From NCBI RefSeq assembly GCF_003122205.1, contig NZ_QEYE01000009.1, forward strand, positions 1 through 64,000: a stretch of DNA of 64,000 nucleotides, given 5' to 3'. The DNA comes from Maritimibacter sp. 55A14 (GTDB lineage: Bacteria; Pseudomonadota; Alphaproteobacteria; Rhodobacterales; Rhodobacteraceae). Both the position numbers and the translations under genes were made by a program. The notes under the pieces are model-generated. The model searched no databases, was not told the origin of the DNA, and was given only the letters and a program-made list of their open reading frames with translations. This document shows, piece after piece, positions 15,869-23,831 of the stretch (the stretch's first letter is position 1; each line of letters opens with the position of its first letter).

Positions 15869-17350
15869 TCAGGCCGCCTTGCAGGCGATCCGAGCGGGCG
15901 GCGATGCGACCAGCGCGTCGTGAAGTGCGGCGATTGCCGTCTCCAGGTCGTCGCGTGCGACCACGACCTGCACATCCACGTTGCGCGGGGTCTGATGGAC
16001 GGCGATCACCTCGACATCGGCCTCCTCCAGCGCCGCCAGGCTGCGGGTCAGGACCTTGAGCCCGTTCAGGTCGCGCCCGATGGCCGAGGCCACGGAAAGC
16101 GACTGCACGGTGATCTCGGCGGACGGATAGAGGCCGGCCAGATCGCGTTCCACCCGGCGGATCGTCTTGAGCGAGGCGTCGAGGTAATGCGTGATCGTGT
16201 TCGCATTCGACGTCTTGGAGACGATGCGCACATTGTGTCGGCGCAGGGCTTCCAGGATGGCGGTGTCGTAGCCTTTCACACCGACCATGTCCTGTTCGAA
16301 CACCTCCAACGCCACGACGTTGAGGCCGGTCACGATCTCCACCCCCGGCGCGTCGGCTGGCTGGTCGTCGATCAGCGTGCCCGGATCGTCTGGCTCGAAA
16401 GCGTTGGTTATTCGCAGCGGCACATCGGCCTGGCGCAGCGTCTTGGCGGCCTTGGGATGGATAGCCTCCATGCCCATGTTCGACAACTGGTCGGCCACGT
16501 CGTAATTGGTCCGGCCCAGCTTGCGCACCTTGCCCTCACCCACGAGCTTGGGGTCGGCCGACGACAGGTGAAACTCCTTGTGGATGATCGCCTCGCGTGC
16601 GCCGGTCAGGGCTGCGATCTGGCTGAAGGTCACTTCCGAATAGCCGCGGTCGAACTCGCGCATCAGCCCGTCCCTGCACTGGGCATAGCCGGTGACGATG
16701 GGCATTTCCGTGGCGATGTCGCAATCCTTCAGCCCGTCGCGGATTCGTTCCTCCAGCGTATATTCGCCCTCGTCGCGCCAGCCGCTGAGGTCGATGAACC
16801 GCGCATTCACGCCCGCGCGGGTCAGAAGCAGCGTCGTGACGAAGGCCGAATGCGCCTCGCCCAGCCCCGACAGAAGCTCGCGTATCACGGCCATGTGGCT
16901 CGACAGCCGGAACTGCCCGTAGGAGCAGAGCCTTTGCAGATCGATCAGGCAGCTTCGCGCACCCTCGATGCGTTCACGCACGAAATCGTCGGCCATGCTG
17001 ACATCGCGGGGATTGTCCAGCACCGCGCCGTGGGCGGCTTCCATCGCTTCGGCCACGCGGTTGAGCGCGTCGAGCCAGCCGTGGTTGTTGTCGTCATTGG
17101 CGAAGAGGGCATAGACGCCCGGCGCGCCGGATTTCTTGTGCTCCAGAAGCAGGTCGGTGATGCCCCCGAAAGCCGAGACGACGAAGACCCGGCCATAGAG
17201 ATCAGCCCCGCTGCGCCCGCCCGTGAAGAGCGTGTCCAGAAGTTCCTTCAGGCGCGACATGGAGGTGCCGCCGATCTTCTCGACGGTATGAATTGAAAAG
17301 GTCACTGGTCTTTCGCCCGGCCTGTTTTGCGCCGGACCCTCTGATTTCAT
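15869..17350 (-). CDS. ask: Ectoine-operon aspartate kinase (Ask_Ect)
   Basis: A 493-residue aspartokinase, fourth gene of the ectoine operon. It supplies aspartyl phosphate for the aspartate-semialdehyde precursor of ectoine. The N-terminus has [10 protein letters not shown] (the K-x-GGTS nucleotide-binding motif with G in place of the usual F), a [15 protein letters not shown] loop, and two C-terminal ACT domains (about 345-480). This longer, divergent form is the ectoine-specific isoenzyme class, expected to escape lysine/threonine feedback. The start overlaps the ectC stop (ATGA). Confidence 0.92.
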   Translation of the reverse strand: MKSEGPAQNRPGERPVTFSIHTVEKIGGTSMSRLKELLDTLFTGGRSGADLYGRVFVVSAFGGITDLLLEHKKSGAPGVYALFANDDNNHGWLDALNRVAEAMEAAHGAVLDNPRDVSMADDFVRERIEGARSCLIDLQRLCSYGQFRLSSHMAVIRELLSGLGEAHSAFVTTLLLTRAGVNARFIDLSGWRDEGEYTLEERIRDGLKDCDIATEMPIVTGYAQCRDGLMREFDRGYSEVTFSQIAALTGAREAIIHKEFHLSSADPKLVGEGKVRKLGRTNYDVADQLSNMGMEAIHPKAAKTLRQADVPLRITNAFEPDDPGTLIDDQPADAPGVEIVTGLNVVALEVFEQDMVGVKGYDTAILEALRRHNVRIVSKTSNANTITHYLDASLKTIRRVERDLAGLYPSAEITVQSLSVASAIGRDLNGLKVLTRSLAALEEADVEVIAVHQTPRNVDVQVVVARDDLETAIAALHDALVASPPARIACKAA

Positions 17351-17733
17351 GCGTCTTCCAGGGCGTATGAGCCATCTTCGCGATGCACTTCCCGGCCTGT
17401 GACGGGCGGGTTGAACACGCAGGCCATGACAAGTTCCTCGTCGGCGCGCAGCGTGTGCCTGTCGTGCTCGTTGAGCGCGTAGATCACCCCCGGCCTGATC
17501 TCATGCGTTTCGCCGGTGGCGAGATCGGTGATCGAGCCCTTGCCCTGCATGCAATAGACGCTCTCGAAATGGTTCTTGTAGTGGAACGTGTGTTCCGACC
17601 CGGCCTCCAGGAAGGTGATGTGGAAGGAAAACCCCATCCCGTCATCGGCCAGCAGCATCCGCACGGAGGTCCAGTTGGCGTCCGATACGGTGCGGTCGGT
17701 GTTGCTCAGATCATGGAAATCACGAATGATCAT
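17347..17733 (-). CDS. ectC: L-ectoine synthase
   Basis: A 128-residue cupin that cyclises N-gamma-acetyl-diaminobutyrate to ectoine. Full-length and typical: it begins [14 protein letters not shown], the cupin region includes [17 protein letters not shown] with metal-site glutamate and histidine, and it ends [27 protein letters not shown]. It lies three bases after ectB and overlaps ask. Confidence 0.96.
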   Translation of the reverse strand: MIIRDFHDLSNTDRTVSDANWTSVRMLLADDGMGFSFHITFLEAGSEHTFHYKNHFESVYCMQGKGSITDLATGETHEIRPGVIYALNEHDRHTLRADEELVMACVFNPPVTGREVHREDGSYALEDA

Positions 17734-17736
17734 GGG

Positions 17737-19026
17737 TCACTCCGCTGCGATCTTGCCGGTCCGGGTGGCCTCCGCGGTGGCCTCCAGAAGGATCTCGAAA
17801 CCCTTGCGGAAGGTCTCCATCGGGGTGGTGAGTGGTGCCAGCACCTTCACGACCTGATCCTCCGAACCGGAGGTCTCGATCACCAGGCCCTTCTCGAAGG
17901 CGCGCGCGCAGATCTCGCCGGCCAGCTCGCCCGAGCCGACATCCACGCCCTGCATCAGGCCGCGCCCCTTGAGGAACGCGCCGGGGATCATGTCCGCCAC
18001 TTGCTGCAAGGCGGTGGTCAGCGCCACGGACTTCACCGCGAGGCTTTTCTGGAATTCGTAGTCAGCCCAGAATTTCTCGATCGCCACGCGCGCGGTGACG
18101 AAGGCGTGCGTGTTGCCGCGGAAGGTGCCGTTATGCTCGGCGGGACCGAATATGTCGTATTCGGGCTTCACCAGCATCAGGGCCAGCGGCAGGCCGAAGC
18201 CCGAGACCGATTTCGCCATGGTCACGATGTCAGGCTGCACGTCCATCTCCTCGAACGAGAAGAAGGTGCCGGTGCGCCCGCAGCCGGCCTGGATGTCGTC
18301 GACGATCAGCAGCGCGCCATGCTTGCGGGCCAGCGCGGCCACGCGGCGCACCCAGCCGGGGCTGGCGGCGTTGAGCCCGCCCTCGCCCTGCACCGTCTCC
18401 AGCATGATGGCCGCAGGTGCGTCCACGCCGCTGGAGCGGTCGTCGAGCATCGTTTCCAGCAGATCGGCGGTGTCGAAACCGTCGCCCATGTAGCCGTCGA
18501 AGGGCATCCGGGTGACGCCGTTCAGCGTCATGCCCGCGCCCCCGCGATGGTAGGAGTTGCCGGTCGCGGCCAGCGCACCCATCGTCACGCCGTGAAAGCC
18601 GTTGGTGAACGCGATGATGTTGGTGCGGCCGGTGACCTTGCGCGCAAGCTTCATTGCCGCCTCGACGGCGTTGGCGCCGGTCGGGCCGGTGAACATCACC
18701 CGGTGATCCATGCCGCGCGGGCCGAGGACATGCTTCTCGAAGGCGGTCAGGAACCCCGCCTTGGTGTCGGTATGCAGGTCGAGCCCATGCGCGATTCCGT
18801 CGGAGGCGATGTGATCCACCAACGCCTGTTTCATGTCCGGGTCGTTATGGCCGTAATTGAGCGACGAACACCCGGCCAGGAAGTCGATATAGCTGCGGCC
18901 GCTTGCGTCCGTCATCTCGGACCCGGAGGCGGAGGTGAAGACCGTGTCGAAGCCCCGGCAGTAGCTGCGGGCCTCGGATTCGCGGCGGGTGAAGATGGAA
19001 AACTCGGCTGATCGGTCAGTCGACAT
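17737..19026 (-). CDS. ectB: Diaminobutyrate-2-oxoglutarate transaminase
   Basis: A 429-residue class III PLP aminotransferase that converts aspartate semialdehyde to 2,4-diaminobutyrate with glutamate. Visible features are the N-terminal FTRRESEARSYCRGFDTVF, the FTGPTGANAVEAA cofactor loop, the VDDIQAGCGRTGTFFSFE stretch, and TMAKSVSGFGLPLAL holding the PLP lysine. Standard family length. Middle gene of ectABC-ask, 46 bases after ectA. Confidence 0.96.
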   Translation of the reverse strand: MSTDRSAEFSIFTRRESEARSYCRGFDTVFTSASGSEMTDASGRSYIDFLAGCSSLNYGHNDPDMKQALVDHIASDGIAHGLDLHTDTKAGFLTAFEKHVLGPRGMDHRVMFTGPTGANAVEAAMKLARKVTGRTNIIAFTNGFHGVTMGALAATGNSYHRGGAGMTLNGVTRMPFDGYMGDGFDTADLLETMLDDRSSGVDAPAAIMLETVQGEGGLNAASPGWVRRVAALARKHGALLIVDDIQAGCGRTGTFFSFEEMDVQPDIVTMAKSVSGFGLPLALMLVKPEYDIFGPAEHNGTFRGNTHAFVTARVAIEKFWADYEFQKSLAVKSVALTTALQQVADMIPGAFLKGRGLMQGVDVGSGELAGEICARAFEKGLVIETSGSEDQVVKVLAPLTTPMETFRKGFEILLEATAEATRTGKIAAE

Positions 19027-19072
19027 GAGATACCTCGGTTATCGGAAAAGGACAGGGGACGGGCGGCCCGGA

Positions 19073-19606
19073 TCAGGCGGCTTTCTTCATCCCCTCGGCC
19101 ACCAGGTCGATGGTGACCATGTGTTCGGTCGCGGCCTTGCCGTCGAAATGCTCTTCGCGGGTGAAGTGCGGCTCGTGCTCCATGTCGCCGTCGACACGGT
19201 CGCAGAAGCGCGAGAAGAGCGCCCAACTCGCCTCGTTGGAGCGGGTGATCGTGGTCTGAAGCGTGGTCACGCCGGCGCAAACGTCGCGCTCGAAAAGCTC
19301 GGTCAACATCCTGGAACCGACACCCATGCCGCGCGCCGCTTCGGACACGGCTACCTGCCAGACAAAGACGGTGTCCGGCTCGCTCGGCTTGATGTAGGCC
19401 GAAATCCAGCCGACGATTTCGCCGTCAAGTTCGGCGATCACGCAAGTCTCCGCAAAATCGGAACACTGGATCAGGTTGCAATACATCGAATTCTCATCGA
19501 GCGGCTTGCAGGCCCGGATGAGGTCCCAGATTGCCGCGCCGTCGGTGTCGACGGGCATCCGGAAGGTCAGTTTGCTGGGGGTGAGCGTCGTCGCTGTCTC
19601 TGCCAC
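19073..19606 (-). CDS. ectA: L-2,4-diaminobutyrate N-acetyltransferase
   Basis: A 177-residue GNAT acetyltransferase that acetylates diaminobutyrate, the second ectoine step. The acetyl-CoA loop is QVAVSEAARGMGVGSRML, and the ITRSNEASWALFSRFCDRV region is typical of EctA. First gene of the operon; a plausible sigma-70-type promoter lies 33-61 bases upstream. No ectD hydroxylase is present in the window, so ectoine rather than hydroxyectoine is the expected product of this locus. Confidence 0.95.
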   Translation of the reverse strand: MAETATTLTPSKLTFRMPVDTDGAAIWDLIRACKPLDENSMYCNLIQCSDFAETCVIAELDGEIVGWISAYIKPSEPDTVFVWQVAVSEAARGMGVGSRMLTELFERDVCAGVTTLQTTITRSNEASWALFSRFCDRVDGDMEHEPHFTREEHFDGKAATEHMVTIDLVAEGMKKAA

Positions 19607-19623
19607 GGGTTTTCGCCTCTGCT

Positions 19624-19672
19624 GTTACTTTGAAAGACTAAATAACCTATCCGCGGATTCGTTTCAAGTAAC
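19624..19672 (-). promoter_or_regulatory. ectA promoter with flanking inverted repeat (candidate EctR operator)
   Basis: On the minus strand TTGAAA (19662-19667) and TATTTA (19639-19644) are separated by exactly 17 bases, a good -35/-10 pair for ectA. The -35 lies inside TTTCAAGTAAC (19662-19672), and GTTACTTTGAAA (19624-19635) lies just downstream of the -10. These two are inverted copies differing by one inserted base, so they bracket the promoter. MarR-type EctR regulators bind pseudo-palindromes over the ect promoter, which makes this the likely operator; the assignment is inferred. Confidence 0.55.
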
Positions 19673-19854
19673 GAAGGAGACTATGGCAAGACTGTGCCGA
19701 TATGCCGCTAATAGCGCGTTATGTTGATTTAAATTCAGAAATTATGTTAATTAGGAAACCGAAGTAATGACCCATGAGTGGTGCGATGAAGATTGAAACG
19801 CACATGAATGTTTGCAAACCTCCGCATTACGGGGTTCAAAACACGAGGTTGCGG

Positions 19855-20331
19855 ATGGATCGGACGGATGTCAGCCTGATCGCGCTGCGGCGCATCCTGC
19901 GCGCGACGGAGCTTTTCGGACGTGAGCTTGCCCGCGCGGCGGGGCTGACGGCGGTCCAGTTCCGGGTGCTTCAGATCGTGGCCGAGACCGGGTGCTGCAC
20001 GCCCAAGGACATCTCCACGCGCATGGGCGTCTCGCAGGCCACCGTGACCTCGCTGGTCGACAAGCTGCAAGCGCACGGGATGGTCGACCGCGCCAGGTCC
20101 GAGGCCGACCGGCGGCAGATGAACATTTCCATCACCGCGCGCGGGCGCGAGACGATTGCCAATGCGCCCGACGCGCTGCAACAGCGTTACGTGCGCCAGT
20201 TCGAGGCTCTGGAAGACTGGGAGCAGGCGATGCTCGTCTCGGCGCTGGAGCGCGTGGCGGACATGCTGGGCGCGGCCAAGATCGACGCGGCGCCGGTGCT
20301 CGACGTGGGCGATATCCGCAAGGCGACGTGA
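19855..20331 (+). CDS. ectR: MarR-family regulator of ectoine synthesis (EctR/CosR-like)
   Basis: A 158-residue winged-helix regulator divergent from ectA. The core reads SLIALRRILRATELFGRELARAAGLTAVQFRVLQIV, then the helix-turn-helix TPKDISTRMGVSQATVTSLVDKL and the wing RSEADRRQMNISITARG. This matches EctR/CosR repressors that shut ect genes at low salinity. The start at 19855 has GAGG ten bases upstream and gives the N-terminus usual for the family; an ATG at 19774 would add 27 residues. Upstream, TTGATT (19724) and TTAATT (19747) at 17-base spacing could be its promoter, in an AT-rich stretch with a TTATGTT direct repeat. Confidence 0.85.
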   Translation: MDRTDVSLIALRRILRATELFGRELARAAGLTAVQFRVLQIVAETGCCTPKDISTRMGVSQATVTSLVDKLQAHGMVDRARSEADRRQMNISITARGRETIANAPDALQQRYVRQFEALEDWEQAMLVSALERVADMLGAAKIDAAPVLDVGDIRKAT

Positions 20332-20736
20332 TCGCCGCGGGCGGGTGCCACGCGTTAACGAAGATTAATTTCCCACAAACATATCCACAGCCCTGCCTGC
20401 ATACACAACGCATGCACCCGCGCCGTGCGCCAGCGCGCAATGCGCCTCGCGCCGGGACCCGGCCGGAGGCGTTCGGAGTTATCGGGGCCTTGTCAACAAA
20501 GGGCTCCGCGGCATTCCATGCGCCCCCACCGGGCCGCATGGCCGGCTGCGGGCGCGGCTCCGCCCGGCACGGCCGTGCCGCACAGGGAATCCGCGCCTCG
20601 GCCAATACCTGGTGTTGTCAACAGTGGATTTCGTGGCGTCACCCGGTCGCCGCGGGCGTTGCGCGCGGATTACAAAACCGGGCGTGGCGCGTATTCCGGC
20701 TTGTTCTGGCATTTTCCAGTGTCTACATGCTGATGC
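20332..20736. other. 405-bp intergenic region with DnaA-box-like sites and a repeated TTGTCAACA
   Basis: No gene is visible. The left end has an AT-rich patch with TTTCCCACA (20369-20377) and ATATCCACA (20381-20389), two and one mismatches from the DnaA box TTATCCACA. The 9-mer TTGTCAACA occurs at 20490-20498 and 20615-20623; the second copy is the palindrome TGTTG-T-CAACA (20613-20623). The S49 peptidase start at 20737 has no obvious ribosome site. A role as the peptidase regulatory region is likely; an origin role is not supported by this alone. Confidence 0.45.
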
Positions 20737-21543
20737 ATGAAAATCCGCCTGCCTTTCATGAAGAAGCCGCCGCGTGTCGCGGTTGTTCCGCTATCGGGCA
20801 TGATTGTCGCGGGCGGACGGATCGGCAGCCAGGCGCTCAACGATGCGGGCCTGGCGCCGGTGATCGAGAAAGCCTTCACGCGCGGCAAGCCCGATGCGGT
20901 GGCGTTGCTGCTGAACTCGCCCGGCGGCTCGCCCGTGCAGTCTTCGCTTATCGCAGCACGCATTCGGCGGCTGGCGGCGGAAAAGAACGTCCCGGTCTTC
21001 GCCTTCGTCGAGGATGTCGCGGCGTCGGGCGGCTATTGGCTGGCCACCGCCGCCGACGAGGTCTTCGTGGACACGTCCTCCATCGTGGGCTCCATCGGGG
21101 TGATCTCCGCGTCCTTCGGCTTTCACGAGTTGATGAGCCGCCACGGGATCGAGCGGCGCGTGCATACCGCCGGCAAGGACAAGTCCATTCTGGACCCGTT
21201 CCGCCCCGAGCGGAAGGAGGACGTGAAGCGGCTGACGGCGCTGCAACAGCAGATCCATGACAGTTTCATCGCCCAGGTGCGGGAGCGCCGCGGCAACCGG
21301 CTGGCGGGGGACGACGACCTCTTCACCGGTGATATCTGGGTTGGGCAGGCCGCCGTGGACAAGGGGCTGGCCGACGGAATCGGCCATCTGGTCCCGGTGA
21401 TGAAGTCGCGCTTAGGCGACAAGGTGGAGTTCCGAATGCTGGGCCCCCGCCGACCGCTTCTGGCCCGGTTCGGGGCGCGGGTGCTGGACGACGCCCACGC
21501 CATGATCGAGGAGCGCGCCCTGTGGGCGCGCTACGGGTTGTGA
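20737..21543 (+). CDS. S49-family signal-peptide-peptidase-like protease (SppA/SohB type)
   Basis: A 268-residue serine protease of the ClpP-crotonase fold. VAVVPLSGMI opens the domain, LLLNSPGGSPVQSSLIAARIRRLA is the oxyanion segment, S97 in VAASGGYWLA is the nucleophile, and K149 in GKDKS is the probable general base. Family members cleave signal peptides or membrane proteins. No strong N-terminal membrane anchor is seen, unlike E. coli SppA, so it may be a peripheral short form. It begins a run of short-spaced genes (one base to the next ORF). Confidence 0.87.
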   Translation: MKIRLPFMKKPPRVAVVPLSGMIVAGGRIGSQALNDAGLAPVIEKAFTRGKPDAVALLLNSPGGSPVQSSLIAARIRRLAAEKNVPVFAFVEDVAASGGYWLATAADEVFVDTSSIVGSIGVISASFGFHELMSRHGIERRVHTAGKDKSILDPFRPERKEDVKRLTALQQQIHDSFIAQVRERRGNRLAGDDDLFTGDIWVGQAAVDKGLADGIGHLVPVMKSRLGDKVEFRMLGPRRPLLARFGARVLDDAHAMIEERALWARYGL

Positions 21544-21544
21544 C

Positions 21545-21730
21545 ATGATCGTCAAGATCGTCACCCTCTTCCTGGTCGCGATGGGCGTGCTCGCGATGTT
21601 CGGCAAGCTCCGCGTTCCCTCGGTCCGGCGCGCCGCCGAGAAGATGAAGCTGACCCGCGTGAAGACCTGCCCGAAATGCGGCAATCCCAATCCGGGCGGC
21701 GGCCGCTGCGTGTGCGAGACCCGCAAATAG
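21545..21730 (+). CDS. Small membrane protein with C-terminal zinc-ribbon-like cysteines
   Basis: A 61-residue protein: one N-terminal hydrophobic helix (IVKIVTLFLVAMGVLAMFG), a basic linker, and CPKCGNPNPGGGRCVC with four cysteines in a rubredoxin/zinc-ribbon-like arrangement. It begins one base after the protease stop, which argues for translation and a linked role. Function unknown; conserved short proteins of this form occur in Rhodobacterales beside the S49 protease as far as I recall. Confidence 0.75.
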   Translation: MIVKIVTLFLVAMGVLAMFGKLRVPSVRRAAEKMKLTRVKTCPKCGNPNPGGGRCVCETRK

Positions 21731-21763
21731 GACCACCCGGAGGAACGAGGAATTCAGCCCGGC

Positions 21764-22738
21764 ATGGAAATCTTCTATCTCGTTCTGGGACTCGTGATCC
21801 TTCTGCTTGCCGGCGATGCGCTGGTGCGCGGCGCGGTCAACCTCAGCCTGCGCGTCGGCATTCCGGCACTGATCGTCAGCCTGACGGTCGTCGCCTTCGG
21901 GACCTCGGCTCCGGAATTGCTGATCTCGGTCAATGCGGTGCTGAAGAACGTGCCGGGGCTGGCGTTGGGCAATGTCGTGGGCTCGAACACCGCGAATGTC
22001 CTGCTGGTGCTGGGCATTCCCGCGCTCCTGTCGGGCATCTACATGAGCGACTGCGACTCCAAGCGCAGCTATCTGATGATGCTCGCGGCGTCGCTGCTCT
22101 TCATCGGATTGTGCTTCTTCGGTCCGCTCCACTGGCTGCACGGGCTGATCTTGCTGGCGGCCCTGGCGCTGATGCTGGGCGAGAACTTCTTCGCCGCCAG
22201 AAAGCACCGGGCCGACAGCCGTGCCGCTGCGGCGGAGGCGGCCGATGTCGAGATCCTGGAGGAGGCCGATCCCCACATGCCGGGATGGCGGATCGGGCTC
22301 TTCCTTGTCCTCGGGCTGGTCGGACTGCCGCTGGGTGCCGATATCCTGGTCGACAATGCCGAGATCATCGCGCGCCGCTTCGGGGTCAGTGACACGGTGA
22401 TCGGCCTGACGATCGTCGCGCTCGGCACCTCGCTGCCGGAGCTTGCGACGACGGTGATGGCCGGATTCCGGCGCCAGGCGGATGTGGCGCTGGGCAATGT
22501 GATCGGCTCCAACATGTTCAACCTCCTGGGTATCATCGGGGTGGCCGCCCTCTTCGGAAAGATACCCGTGGACGAGAGCTTCCTGCGCTTCGATCTGTGG
22601 GTGATGCTGGGTGCGTCGCTGATCCTTGTCCCCTTCGTCATGTACTGCCGCAACATCACGCGGGCCTGGGGCGCGGCCTTGACGGCGGCCTATATCGTCT
22701 ATGTCTATTTCGTGGTTGCGGGCGGAGTTGCGGCATGA
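21764..22738 (+). CDS. Calcium/sodium antiporter (CaCA family, YrbG-like)
   Basis: A 324-residue inner-membrane cation exchanger with ten helices and two inverted alpha repeats. The repeats are VVAFGTSAPELLISVNA...NVVGSNTANVLLVLGI in the first half and IVALGTSLPELATTVMA...NVIGSNMFNLLGIIG in the second, containing the conserved ion-binding glutamates in APE and LPE. It expels Ca2+ against Na+ or H+. Four-base overlap with the SDR gene that follows. Confidence 0.93.
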   Translation: MEIFYLVLGLVILLLAGDALVRGAVNLSLRVGIPALIVSLTVVAFGTSAPELLISVNAVLKNVPGLALGNVVGSNTANVLLVLGIPALLSGIYMSDCDSKRSYLMMLAASLLFIGLCFFGPLHWLHGLILLAALALMLGENFFAARKHRADSRAAAAEAADVEILEEADPHMPGWRIGLFLVLGLVGLPLGADILVDNAEIIARRFGVSDTVIGLTIVALGTSLPELATTVMAGFRRQADVALGNVIGSNMFNLLGIIGVAALFGKIPVDESFLRFDLWVMLGASLILVPFVMYCRNITRAWGAALTAAYIVYVYFVVAGGVAA

Positions 22739-23520
22739 TCCAGAAACGGGCGCTGGTGACGGGTGCGGGCAAGCGGTTGGGCCGCGACATGGCCCTGGCG
22801 CTGGCCGCGCGCGGCACTGCCGTCGCCGTCCATTACGCCAACTCCGCAGACGAAGCCAATGACGTGGCCGAGGAGATCGCGGGGATGGGCGTCGGGTCGG
22901 CTGCGCTTCAGGCCGATCTGCTGTGCGAGGCGGAAACCGAGACCCTGGTGGAGCGTGCGGCAGCCGCGCTGGGCGGGCCGCTCGACATCCTGATCAACAA
23001 CGCCTCGATTTTCGAGTACGACACGCTGGAGAGCGCGACGCCGGCGACCTGGGACCGCCATATCGGATCGAACCTGCGCGCGCCCTTCGTCCTGACGCAG
23101 GCTTTCGCGCGGCAGGCCCTACCGGCGGGAGCCGATCCGGCGGGCGAACCGCTGGCCTCGGGCTGTGTGATCAACATGATCGACCAGCGGGTGCTGAAGC
23201 CGACGCCGGAATTCATGACCTACACCATCGCCAAGATGGGATTGTGGGCCTTCACGCGCACCGCCGCGCAGGCCCTCGCCCCGGCGATCCGCGTCAACGC
23301 GATCGGTCCAGGCCCGACGGTACGCGGTCTCCGGCAAAGCGAGGAGCATTTCTCGCGCCAGCGTGCGGCGACGGTGCTGGGACGCGGCGCCAATCCCGAT
23401 GACGTAATCGCCGCGATGGCCTTCATCCTGGATGCGCCGGCGCTCACCGGACAGATCATCTGCATGGATGGCGGCCAGCATCTGGGCTGGCGCACACCCG
23501 ATATCCTTGGGGTTGAATAA
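22735..23520 (+). CDS. Pteridine-reductase-like short-chain dehydrogenase (FolM/PTR1 type)
   Basis: A 261-residue SDR. The nucleotide motif is TGAGKRLGR (TGxxxRxG, the pteridine-reductase form), NNAS is intact, and the catalytic region is NMIDQRVLKPTPEFMTYTIAK with YxxxK and an aspartate replacing the usual serine, as in PTR1/FolM. It ends TGQIICMDGGQHLGW. Likely reduces dihydromonapterin, dihydrobiopterin or dihydrofolate with NADPH in the cytoplasm. ATGA overlap with the antiporter gene. A hairpin lies just downstream. Confidence 0.85.
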   Translation: MIQKRALVTGAGKRLGRDMALALAARGTAVAVHYANSADEANDVAEEIAGMGVGSAALQADLLCEAETETLVERAAAALGGPLDILINNASIFEYDTLESATPATWDRHIGSNLRAPFVLTQAFARQALPAGADPAGEPLASGCVINMIDQRVLKPTPEFMTYTIAKMGLWAFTRTAAQALAPAIRVNAIGPGPTVRGLRQSEEHFSRQRAATVLGRGANPDDVIAAMAFILDAPALTGQIICMDGGQHLGWRTPDILGVE

Positions 23521-23831
23521 TGCGCCTTGCCGGGCGCCGCGGGCCGGGCGCCCGCGCCACTTGTCCACGTGCGCCGCACACGTCACAGAGATGTTACGAT
23601 TTCTTCATTATTTTCAGTCTGTTGATCTCTGTAAAAATAATTTAGGCGTGAATTCAATAAGTTAAAGAATTGCCTAAAAATTAGGCATTCTTTCGAACCA
23701 GTTTGAATCCCAACTTAAAATTTGAATGCCCGGATGTTGTTCGCAGGTTTATCCACAGGAACCGTGGAAAGGTTTAACCTTGCATTGATCTGCGCGACGA
23801 TGCAGCCAGACGAGGGAATCACGCAGCGCCC
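23521..23831. other. 311-bp intergenic region upstream of uvrC with hairpins, AT-rich island and a DnaA box
   Basis: Nothing here codes. CGGGCGCC (23531-23538) and GGCGCCCG (23547-23554) form an 8-bp stem without a T-run, ten bases after the SDR stop. An AT-rich island (about 23590-23730) contains TGCCTAA-AAA-TTAGGCA (23671-23687), a 7-bp stem flanked by TTC/GAA-rich sequence on both sides, which could be a weak bidirectional terminator. TTATCCACA at 23749-23757 is an exact DnaA box. No SOS box (GTTC-N7-GTTC) is seen before uvrC. Confidence 0.55.

Noticed and set aside
20332-23831. Chromosome replication origin
   Set aside because: One exact and two near DnaA boxes in AT-rich gaps are too few, spread over 3.4 kb, and no dnaA, parAB or maf/coaE neighbours are present.
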